Of a stretch of DNA of 64,000 nt, positions 52,910 to 64,000 are shown in pieces (position 1 is the stretch's first letter; every line of letters begins with the position of its first letter). Source of the DNA: Misgurnus anguillicaudatus (lineage: Eukaryota; Chordata; Actinopteri; Cypriniformes; Cobitidae); the NCBI RefSeq assembly GCF_027580225.2, contig NC_073342.2, forward strand, positions 18,265,001-18,329,000, read 5' to 3'. The notes under the pieces are model-generated. The model searched no databases and was not told the DNA's origin. It saw only the letters and a program-made list of their open reading frames with translations. The position numbers and the translations under genes were made by a program.

Positions 52910-55778
52910 TAAGTCATTGCTAGGGTATTATGGGTGGTTGCTAGGCTGTTTCTCTTGCATTCTGTGTGGTTGCTAGGGTTCTGTGGGTGGTTGCTGGGCT
53001 GTTTCTGTTGCGTTCTGTTTGGTTGCTGGGCTGTTTCTGTTGCATTATGTGTCTGTTTTAAGTTATTGCTAGGGTATTATGGGTGGTTGCTGGGCGGTTT
53101 CTCTTGCATTCTGTGTGGTTGCTAGGCTGTTGCTAGGGTTCTTTAAGTTGTTGCTAAGGTATTATGGGTGGTTGCTAGGCTGTTTCTTTTGCATACTGCC
53201 TGGTTGCTAGGCTGTTTCTGTTGCATTATGTGTCTGTTTTAAGTCATTGCTAGGGTATTATGGGTGGTTGCTAGGCGGTCTCTCTTGCATTCTGTGTGGT
53301 TGCTAGGGTTCTATAAGTGGTTGCTAGGCTGTTTCTGTTGCATTCTGTTTGGTTGCTAGGCTGTTTCTGTTGCATTATGTGTCTGTTTTAAGTTATTGCT
53401 AGGGTATTATGGGTGGTTGCTAGGCGGTTTCTCTTGCATTCTGTGTGGTTGCTAGGCTGTTGCTAGGGTTCTTTAAGTTGTTGCTAGGGTATTATGGGTG
53501 GTTGCTAGGCTGTTTCTATTGCATTCTGTGTTGTTGCCAGGCTGCTGCTAGGGTTCTTTAAGTCACTGCTAAGGCACCACGGGTGGCCGCCAGGCGGTTT
53601 ATGATGCACTCTGTGTGGTTGCTAGGCCGTTTCTTTTGCATACTGTTTGGTTGCTAGTATGTTTCTGTTGGATTATTTGTCTTTTTTAATTCATTGATAA
53701 GGTATTATGTGTGGTTGCTAGGCGGTTTCTCTTGCATTCTGTGTGGTTGCTAGGCTGTTGCTAGGGTTCTTTAAGTTGTTGCTAGGGTATTGTGGGTGGT
53801 TGCTAGGCGGTTTCTCTTTCATTCTGTGTGGTTGCTAGGCTGTTGCTAGGGTTCTTTAAGTCATTGCTAAGGTATTATGGGTGGTTGCTAGGCGGTTTAT
53901 GATGCACTCCGTGTGGTTGCTAGGCTGTTTCTTTTGCATACTGTTGCTAGGCTGTTTCTGCTGCACACTGCAAGTCGTTGCAAGGGCACTACGGGTGGTT
54001 TCTAGGCTGTTTTCCTTGCTTCCCGTGTGGTTGCTAGGCTGTTACTAGGGTTTTATGCGTGGTTGCTAGGGTATTATGGGTGGTTGCTAGGCGGTTTCTC
54101 TTGCATTCTGTGTTGTTGCTAGGCTGTTGCTAGGGTTCTTTAAGTCGTTGCTAAGGTATTATGGGTGGTTGCTAGGCGGTTTATGATGCATTCTGTGTGG
54201 TTGCTAGGCTGTTTCTTTTGCATTATGTGTCTGTTTTAAGTCATTGCTATGGTATTATGGGTGGTTGCTAGGCGGTTTCTCTTGCATTCTGTGTGGTTGC
54301 TAGGCTGTTGCTAGGGTTCTTTAAGTCATTGCTAAGGTATTATGGGTGGTTGCTAGGCGGTTTATGATGCATTCTGTGTGGTTGCTAGGCTGTTTCTTTT
54401 GCATACTGTTGCTAGGCTGTTTCTGTTGCACACTGCAAGTCAATGCAAGGGTATTATGGGTGGTTTCTAGGCTGTTTTCTTTGCTTCCTGTGTGTGTTTT
54501 AAGTCGTTGCTAGGGTATTTTGGGTGGTTGCTAGGGTGTTTAATTTGCATTCTGTGTGGTTGCTAGGCTGTTACTAGGGTTTTATGCGTGGTTGCTATGT
54601 TGTTTTTGTTGCATTCTGGTTGCTTCCTAGGCTATTGCTAGGGCTTTTTAAGTGGTTGCTAGGGTATAGATTTGGTTTTCTATGTAATTGCTAGACTGTT
54701 GCTAGGGTATATGGGTGCATTCTGTGTCTGTTTAAGTCGTTGCTAGGGTATTATTGGTGGCTGCTAGGCTGTTTCTTTTGCATTCTATGTCTGTTAAAAA
54801 TCATTGCTAGGGTATTATGGGTGGTTGCTAGGCTACTTCTGTTGCATTATGTGTCTGTTTAAGTCGTTGCTAGGGTATTATGGGTGGTTGCTATGATGTT
54901 TCGGTTGCATTCTGTGACTGTTTTAAATCATTGATAGGGTATTGTGGGTGGTTGCTAGGCTATTTCTATTGAATATTAAGTCGTTGCTAGGGTATTGTGG
55001 GTGGTTGCTAGGCTGTTTCTATTGCATTCTGTGTCTGTTTAAAGTCATTGCTAGGGTATTATGGGTGGTTGCTAGGCTGTTCCTGTAGCATTCTGTGTGG
55101 TTGCTAGGCTGTTTCTATTGCATTCTGTGTCTGTTTAAGTCGTGGCTAGGGTATTGTGGGTGGTTGCTAGGCTGTTTCTATTACATTCTGTGTCAGTTTA
55201 AAGTCATTGCTAGGGTATTATGGGTGGTTGCTAGGGTATTATGGGTGGTTGCTAGGCTGTTTCTATTGCATTCTGTGTCTGTTTTAAATCGTAGCTAGGG
55301 ATTTATGGGTGGTTGCTAGGGTATTATGGGTGGTTGCTAGGCTGTTTCTGTTGCATTCTGTGTCTGTTTTAAATCATTGCTAAGGTATTGTCGTTGTTTG
55401 CTAGGCTATTTCTATTGCATTGTGTGGTTGCTAGGCTGTTACTAAGTTTTTTTTAAATGGTAGCTAGGTTATAGCTTTGGTTTTCTCTGTGATTGCTAGA
55501 CTGTTGCTAGGCTATATGGGTGGTTGCTAGGCTGTTGTTCTGGCGTTCTTTGTGGTTGCTAGGGAATTATGGCGGTTGCTAGGCTGTTGCTCTGAGGTTC
55601 TGTGTGGTTGCTAGGTTGTTGTTGTGGAATTCTGGTTGGTTGCTATGCTATTGCTCTTGTTTTCTGGGTGATTGCTAGACTGTTGATGGGGTTTTATTGG
55701 TTATTGCTAGGCTTTTGTTGAGATATTATGGTGGATTACTATGAAGTTGCCAGCATATTAAGGTGGTTGTTAGGCTGT
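52910..55778 (+). repeat. GTTGCTAGG minisatellite (about 2.9 kb)
   Basis: Degenerate tandem array built from GGGTGGTTGCTAGGCTGTTT, CTGTTGCATTCTGTGT and AAGTCATTGCTAGGGTATTA, with the fullest unit about 64 bp and many shorter partial units. Short open frames across it are incidental. It ends directly against the 168-bp satellite with no spacer. Confidence 0.9.
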
Positions 55779-58700
55779 TGTAAAATACAGCTTTCCAAAA
55801 TAACCTAAATACATATTTACAAGATCAAATACATGTTTATTTCTATAAGATCAAATACATGTGCAAAGAAAACTACCTGTTTGCGCAGAATAATTTCACC
55901 TCAGAATGACAGTATACCACCTCAATGTGTCACTCACACGGTATCAGCCCAATCTGATATGGAGTTTGTAAAATGCAGCTCTCCAAAATAACCTAAATAC
56001 ATGTTTATTTCTATAAGATCAAATAGGTGCTTAAAGGAAACTACCTGTTTGCACAGAATGATTTTACCTCAGAGTGACAGTATACCACCTCAAGGTGTCA
56101 CTCACACAATATCAAGTCAATCTGATATGGAGATTGGAAAATACAGCTCTCCAAAATATCATAAATACTTGATTGTTTCTATAAGATAAAATAGTTTTTT
56201 TTAAGATCAAATAGATGTTTAAAGAAAACTACCTGTTTGCACAGAATGATTTTACCTCAGAGTGACAGTATACCACCTCAATGTGTCACTCAAACCATAT
56301 CAGGCCAATCTGATATGGAGTTTGTAAAATACAGCTCTCCAAAATATCATAAATATTTGATTGTTTCTATAAGATCAAATAGGTGCTTAAAGTTAACTAC
56401 CTGTTTGCACAGAATGATTATACCACAGAGTGAGAGTATACCATCTCAGGGTGTCACTCACAACGTATCAGGCCAATCTGATATGGAGTTTGTAAAATAC
56501 AGCTCTCCAAAATAACCTAAATACATGTTATTTCTATAAAATCAAATACATGTTTGAAGGAAACTACCTGTTTGCACAGAGTGGTTTCGCCTCGGATTGA
56601 CGGTGTGCCACCTCAATGTGTCACTCAAATCACGTCGGGCCGGTCTGATATGGAGTTTGTGAAGTGCAGCTCTCCAAAATATCATAAATACTTGATTGTT
56701 TCTATAGGATCAGATAGGTGCTTGGGGGGAGCTGCCTGTTTGCACGGAATTGTTTTACCTCGGAGTGACGGTGTGCCATCTCGGGGTGTCACTCGCAACG
56801 TATCGGGCCAGTCTGATATGGAGTTTGTAGGGTGCAGCTCTCCAAAATAACCTAAATACGTGTTATTTCTATAAGATCAAATACATGTTTAAAGGAAACT
56901 GCCAGTTTGCACAAAGTAATTTCACTTCAGAGTGACAGTATACCATCTGAGGGTGTCACTTACATCATATCAGGCCAATCTGATATGGAGTTTGTAAAAT
57001 ATAGCTCTCCAAAATAACCTAAATACACGTTTATTTCTATAAAATCAAATAGATGTTTAAAGGAAACTACCTGTTTGCACAGAATATTTTCACCTCAGAT
57101 TGACAATGTACCACCTCAAGGTGTCACTCACACAATATCAAGTCAATATGATATGGAGTTTGTAAAATACAGCTCTCCAAAATAGCATGAATACTCAATT
57201 ATTTCTATAAAATCAAATAGATGTTTAATGGAAACTACCTGTTTGCACAGAATGATTTTACCTCAAAGTGACAATATACCACCTCAATGTGTCACTCACA
57301 CAATATCAAGTCAATCTGATATGGAGTTTGTAAAATACAGCCCTCCAAAATATCATAAATACTTGATTGTTTCTATAAGATCAAATAGGTGCTTAAAGGA
57401 AACTACCTGTTTGCACAGAATGATTTTACCTCAGAGTGACAGTATACCATCTCAGGGTGTCACTCACACCGTATCAGGCCAATCTGATATGGAGTTTGTA
57501 AAATACAGCTCTCCAAAATAACCCAAACACATGTTATCTCTATAAGATCAAATACATGTCCAAAGGAAACTACCTGCCTGCACAGAATAACTTCACCCCA
57601 GATCGACAGTATACCACCTCAATGTGTCACTCAAACCATATCAGGCCAATCTGATATGGAGTTTGTAAAATACAGCTCTCCAAAATATCATAAATACTTG
57701 ATTGTTTCTATAAGATCAAATAGGTGCTTAAAGGAAACTACCTGTTTGCACAGAATGATTTTACCTCAGAGTGACAGTATACCATCTCAGGGTGTCACTC
57801 ACACCGTATCAGGCCAATCTGATATGGAGTTTGTAAAATACAGCTCTCCAAAATAGCCTAAATGCATGTTATTTCTATAGGATCAGATACATGTTTAAAG
57901 GAAACTGCCTGTTTGCACAAAGTAATTTCACTTCAGAGTGACAGTATACCATCTGAGGGTGTCACTTACATCATATCGGGCCAATCTGGTGTGGAGTTTG
58001 TAAAATATAGCTCTCCAAAATAACCTAAATACATGTTATTTCTATAAGATCAAATACATGTTTAAAGGAAACTACCTGTTTGCACAGAATAATTTCACCT
58101 CAGATTGACAGTATACCACCTCAAGGTGTCACTTACACAATATCAAGTCAATCTGATATGGAGTTTGTAAAATACAGCTCTCCAAAATAACCTAAATACA
58201 TGTTATTTTATAAGATCAAATACATGTTTAAAGGAAACTACCTGTTTGCACAGAATAATTTCACCTCAGATTGACAGTATACCACCTCAACGTGTCACTC
58301 AAACCATATCAGGCCAATCTGATATGGAGTTTGTTAAATACAGCTCTCCAAAATATCATAAATACTTGATTGTTTCTATAAGATCAAATAGGTGCTTAAA
58401 GGAAACTACCTGTTTGCACAGAATGATTTTACCTCAGAGTGACAGTATACCATCTCAGGGTGTCACTCACACCGTATCAGGCCAATCTGATATGGAGTTT
58501 GTAAAATACAGCTCTCCAAAATAACCTAAATACATGTTATTTCTATAAGATCAAATAGGTGCTTAAAGGAAACTACCTGTTTGCACAGAATGATTTTACC
58601 TCAGAGTGACAGTATACCATCTCAGGGTGTCACTCACACCGTATCAGGCCAATCTGATATGGAGTTTGTAAAATACAGCTCTCCAAAATAACCTAAATAC

Positions 58701-59882
58701 ATGTTATTTCTATAAGATCAAATACATGTTTAAAGGAAACTGCCTGTTTGCACAAAGTAATTTCACTTCAGAGTGACAGTATACCATCTGAGGGTGTCAC
58801 TTACATCATATCAGGCCAATCTGATATGGAGTTTGTAAAATACAGCTCTCCAAAATAACCTAAATACATGTTTATTTCTATAAAATCAAATAGATGTTTA
58901 AAGGAAACTACCTGTTTGCACAGAATAATTTCACCTCAGATTGACAGTATACCACCTCAAGGTGTCACTCACACAATATCAAGTCAATATGATATGGAGT
59001 TTGTAAAATACAGCTCTCCAAAATAACCTAAATACATGTTTATTTCTATAAGATCAAATAGGTGCTTAAAGGAAACTACCTGTTTGCACAGAATGATTTT
59101 ACCTCAGAGTGACAGTATACCACCTCAAGGTGTCACTCACACAATATCAAGTCAATATGATATGGAGTTTGTAAAATACAGCTCTCCAAAATAGCATGAA
59201 AACTCAATTATTTCTCTAAAATCAAATAGATGTTTAAAGGAAACTACCTGTTTGCACAGAATAATTTCACCTCAGATTGACAGTATACCACCTCAAGGTG
59301 TCACTCACACAATATCAAGTCAATCTGATATGTAGTTTGTAAATTACAGCCCTCCAAAATATCATAAATACTTGATTGTTTCTAAAAGATCAAATAGGTG
59401 CTTAAAGGAAACTACCTGTTTGCACAGAATGATTTTACCTCAAAGTGACAATATACCACCTCAATGTGTCACTCACACAACACCAAGTCAATCTGACATG
59501 GAGCCTGCAAACCACAGCCCCCCAAAACATCACAAACACCTGACCGTTTCTATTAGATCAAATAGGTGCTCAAAAGAAACTACCTGTTTGCACAGAACGA
59601 CCCCACCCCAGAGCGACAGCACACCACCTGAAGGCGTCACCCACACAAAACCAGGCCAATCTGACACGGAGCCTGCAAAACACAGCTCTCCAAAACATCA
59701 TAAACACTCAACCATTTCTATAAGATCAAACAGATGCTCTAAGGAAACTACCCGCCTGCACAGAATAATGCAACCTCACATGGACAGCATCCCATCTCAG
59801 GATATCACTCACAACATATCAGGCCAATCTGATATGGAATTTGTCAAATACAGCTCTTCAAAAGAATTTAAATACACATTTT
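55779..59882 (+). repeat. 168-bp satellite array, left arm
   Basis: About two dozen tandem monomers near 168 bp, recognisable by CACAGAATGATTTTACCTCA, CAGTATACCACCTCAA and GTCAATCTGATATGGAG. Two main subtypes alternate: one with CCAAAATAACCTAAATAC, one with CCAAAATATCATAAATAC. One longer variant (near 56,178-56,222) has an extra TTTTTTTTAAGATCAAATAG. The period is a multiple of three and one frame is often open, so runs of up to 178 codons appear, but these are repeats, not genes. Confidence 0.93.
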
Positions 59883-62800
59883 ATTTTACAAACTCTGTAT
59901 CAGATTGACTTTATATTGTGTGAGTGACACCTTGAGGTAGTATACTGTCAATCTGAGTTGAAATTATTCTGTACAAACAGGTAGTTTCCTTTAAAAATCT
60001 ATTTGATCTTATAGAAATAAACATGTATTTAGGTTATTTTGGAGAGCTGTATTTTACAAACTCCATATCAGATTGGCCTGATTTTGTGTTAATGACACCT
60101 TCAGATGATATCCTGTCACTCTGAAGTGAAATTATTTTTTAACAGGTAGTTTCCTTTAACCATATATTTGATTTTATAGAAATAATTGAGTATTTATGTT
60201 ATTTTGGAGAGCTGTATTTTACAAACTCCATATCACATTGGCCTGATACGGTGTGAGTGACACATTGAGGTGGTATACTGTCACTCTGAGGTAAAATCAT
60301 TCTGTGCAAACAGGTAGTTTCCTTTAAGCACCTATTTGATCTTGTAGAAATAAACATGTATTTGGGTTATTTTGGAGAGCTGTGGTTTACAGACTCCATG
60401 TCAGATTGGCCTGATGTGTTGTGGGTGACACCTTGAGGTGGTATACTGTCACTCTGAGGTAAAATCATTCTGTGCAAACAGGTAGTTTCCTTTGCACATG
60501 TATTTGATCTTATAGAAATAAACATGTATTTAGGTTATTTTGGAGAGCTTTAATTTACAAACTCCATATCAGATTGGCCTGATATGTTGTGAGTGACACC
60601 TTGAGGTGGGATACTGTCACTCTGAGGTAAAATCATTCTGTGCAAACAGGTAGTTTCCTTTAAACATCTATTTGATCTTAAAAAAAACTATTTGATCTTA
60701 TAGAAACAATCAAGTATTCATGATGTTTTGGAGGGCTGTATTTTACAAACTTTATATCAGATTGGCCTGGTGTGGTTTGAGTGGCACGTGGGGGTGGTGT
60801 GCTGTCACTCTTGGGAGAATCGTTCTGTGCAAACGGGTAGTTTCCTTTGGGCACCTGTTTGATCTTGTAGAAATAAACATGTATTTATGTTATTTTGGAG
60901 AGCTGTAATTTACAAACTCCATATCAGATTGGCCTGATATGTTGTGAGTGACACCTTCAGGTGGGATACTGTCACTCTGAGGTAAAACCATTCTGTGCAA
61001 ACAGGTAGTTTTCTTTAAGCACCTATTAGATCTTATAGAAACAATCAATTATTTATGATATTTTGGAGTGCTGTAATTTACAAACTCCATATCAGATTGG
61101 CCTGGTGTGTTGTGGGTGACACCTTGAGGTGGGATACTGTCACTCTGAGGTAAAATCAATCTGTGCAAACAGGTAGTTTCCTTTAAACATCTATTTGATC
61201 TTAAAAAAATATTTGATCTTATAGAAACAATCAAGTATTTATGATATTTTGGAGAGCTGTATTTTACAAACTCCATATCAGATTGACTTGATATTGTGTG
61301 AGTGACACCTTGAGGTGGTATACTGTCACTCTTAGGTAAAATCATTCTGTGCAAACAGGTAGTTTCCTTTTAACATCTATTTGATCTTATAAAAATAAAC
61401 ATGTATTTGGGTTATTTTGGAGAGCTGTATTTTACAAACTCCATATCAGATTGGCCTGATACAGTGTGAGTGACAAATTGAGGTAGTATACTGTCACTCT
61501 GAGGTAAAATCATTCTGTGCAAACAGGTAGTTTCCTTTAAGCACCTATTTGATCTTATAGAAATAAACATCTATTTAGGTTATTTTGGAGAGCTGTATTT
61601 TACAAACTCCATATCAGATTGGCCTGATACAGTGTGTGTGACACATTGAGGTGGTATACTGTCACTCTGAGGTAAAATCATTCTGTGCAAACAGGTAGTT
61701 TCCTTTAAGCACCTATTTGATCTTATAGAAATAAACATGTATTTAGGTTATTTTGGAGAGCTGTATTTTACAAACTTCCATATCAGATTGGCCTGATATG
61801 TTGTGAGTGACACCTTGAGGTGGTATACTATCACTCTTAGGTAAAATCATTCTGTGCAAACAGGTAGTTTCCTTTTAACATCTATTTGATCTTATAAAAA
61901 TAAACATGTATTTAGGTTATTTTGGAGAGCTGTAATTTACAAACTCCATATCAGATTGACCTGATATTTTGTGAGTGACACCTTGAGGTGGTATACTGTC
62001 ACTCTTAGGTAAAATCATTCTGTGCAACCAGGTAGTTTCCTTTTAACATCTATTTTATCTTATAAAAAAACATGTATTTAGGTTATTTTGGAGAGCTGTA
62101 ATTTACAAACTCCATATCAGATTGACCTGATATTTTGTGAGTGACACCTTGAGGTGGGATACTGTCACTCTGAGGTAAAATCATTCTGTGCAAACAGGTA
62201 GTTTCCTTTAAACATCTATTTGATCTTAAAAAAACTATTTGATCTTATAGAAACAATCAAGTATTTATGATATTTTGGAGGGCTGTATTTTACAAACTTC
62301 ATATCAAATTGACTTGATATTGTGTGAGTGACAAATTGAGGTGGTATACTGTCACTCTGAGGTAAAATCATTCTGTGCAAACAGGTAGTTTCCTTTTAAC
62401 ATCTATTTGATCTTATACAAATAAACATGTATTTAGGTTATTTTGGAGAGCTGTAATTTACAAACTCCATATCAGATTGACCTGATATGTTGTGAGTGAC
62501 ACCTTGAGGTGGGATACTGTCACTCTGAGGTAAAATCATTCTGTGCAAACAGGTAGTTTCCTTTAAACATCTATTTGATCTTAAAAAAAACTATTTGATC
62601 TTATAGAAACAATCAAGTATTTATGATATTTTGGAGAGCTGTATTTTACAAACTTCATATCAGATTGACTTGATATTGTGTGAGTGACACCTTGAGGTGG
62701 TATACTGTCACTCTGAGGTAAAATCATTCTGTGCAAACAGGTAGTTTCCTTTAAGCACCTATTTGATCTTATAGAAATAAACATCTATTTAGGTTATTTT

Positions 62801-64000
62801 GGAGAGCTGTATTTTACAAACTCCATATCAGATTGGCCTGATACAGTGTGAGTGACACATTGAGGTGGTATACTGTCACTCTGAGGTAAAATCATTCTGT
62901 GCAATCAAGTAGTTTCCTTTAAGCACCTATTTGATCTTATAGAAATAAACACGTATTTAGGTTATTTTGGAGAGCTGTATTTTACAAACTCCATATCAGA
63001 TTGGCCTGATATGTTGTGAGTGACACCTTGAGGTGGTATACTGTCACTCTTAGGTAAAATCATTCTGTGCAAACAGGTAGTTTCCTTTTAACATCTATTT
63101 GATCTTATAAAAATAAACATGTATTTAGGTTATTTTGGAGAGCTGTAATTTACAAACTCCATATCAGATTGACCTGATATTTTGTGAGTGACACCTTGAG
63201 GTGGTATACTGTCACTCTTAGGTAAAATCATTCTGTGCAACCAGGTAGTTTCCTTTTAACATCTATTTTATCTTATTTAAAAAAACATGTATTTAGGTTA
63301 TTTTGGAGAGCTGTAATTTACAAACTCCATATCAGATTGACCTGATATTTTGTGAGTGACACCTTGAGGTGGGATACTGTCACTCTGAGGTAAAATCATT
63401 CTGTGCAAACAGGTAGTTTCCTTTAAACATCTATTTGATCTTAAAAAAGGCTGTTTGATCTTATAGAAACAATCAAGTATTTATGATATTTTGGAGGGCT
63501 GTATTTTACAAACTTCATATCAAATTGACTTGATATTGTGTGAGTGACAAATTGAGGTGGTATACTGTCACTCTGAGGTAAAATCATTCTGTGCAAACAG
63601 GTAGTTTCCTTTAAGCACCTATTTGATCTTATAGAAATAAACATCTATTTAGGTTATTTTGGAGAGCTGTATTTTACAAACTCCATATCAGATTGGCCTG
63701 ATACAGTGTGAGTGACACGTTGAGGTGGTGTACTGTCACTCTGGGGTAGAGTCGTTCTGTGCAGACAGGTGGTTTCCTTTAAGCACATGTTTGATCTTAT
63801 AGAAATAAACATGTATTTAGGTTATTTTGGAGAGCTGTATTTTACAAACTCCATATCAGATTGGCCTGATATGTTGTGAGTGACACCTTGAGGTGGTATA
63901 CTGTCACTCTTAGGTAAAATCATTCTGTGCAAACAGGTAGTTTCCTTTTAACATCTATTTGATCTCATAAAAATAAACATGTATTTAGGTTATTTTGGAG
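59883..64000 (-). repeat. 168-bp satellite array, right arm (inverted), runs off the window
   Basis: The same monomers as the left arm but in reverse orientation from about 59,883 to the window edge, again about two dozen. The longer variant recurs several times (near 60,665, 61,195, 62,225, 62,580 and 63,440). Diagnostic variants repeat 1,213-1,214 bp apart (for example TGTGCAACCA at 62,021 and 63,234), a higher-order repeat of about seven monomers. Confidence 0.93.

Noticed and set aside
59372..59908. 178-codon open frame in the satellite, which could be read as a repeat protein
   Set aside because: It is three satellite monomers plus T-to-C changes; the same monomers elsewhere contain stops.
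52910..64000. CRISPR-like regular repeats
   Set aside because: Units are contiguous, degenerate and without unique spacers; this is eukaryotic minisatellite and satellite DNA.

Overview
The window is vertebrate nuclear DNA from a teleost fish, most likely a cypriniform (carp, minnow or loach group). Three genes have GT-AG introns and close matches to vertebrate proteins, and the introns are packed with the short inverted-repeat DNA transposons and LINE-tail relics typical of cyprinid genomes. I found no bacterial or viral gene, no CRISPR array and no confident tRNA or rRNA gene.

Region 1 (about 1-41,700, + strand) is one gene, cecr2, a bromodomain chromatin-remodelling subunit. All 18 coding exons can be joined in frame (473-39,033; 1,528 codons plus stop), followed by a long 3' UTR. 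Intron 1 spans 26 kb and carries nested DNA transposons, eroded LINE tails and a repeat-poor block (about 4.4-7.3 kb) that could be regulatory.

Region 2 (about 43,000-48,060, + strand) is ada2 (old name cecr1), a secreted adenosine deaminase of 508 residues in nine coding exons. All zinc and catalytic residues are present. Exon 4 lacks the expected AG acceptor. Introns 1 and 7 each hold a long foldback element of one family.

Region 3 (48,525-52,312, - strand) is ribc2, a ciliary doublet-microtubule inner protein of 367 residues in seven coding exons. It is convergent with ada2, with 464 bp between their stop codons. cecr2 and ADA2 are also neighbours in human 22q11, and RIBC2 lies further down the same human chromosome, so the block reflects old linkage. 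The three genes do not form a pathway.

Region 4 (about 52,900-64,000) has no gene. A 2.9-kb minisatellite built on GTTGCTAGG units runs directly into a satellite with a 168-bp monomer. The satellite array flips orientation near 59,883, giving two arms of about 4 kb each in inverted order, and the right arm continues past the window edge. Some monomers in both arms carry dense A-to-G or T-to-C changes that are coherent on one strand. This region, together with nested foldback elements in the introns, is the most unusual part of the window. All calls come from reading the sequence; no alignment or database search was run.
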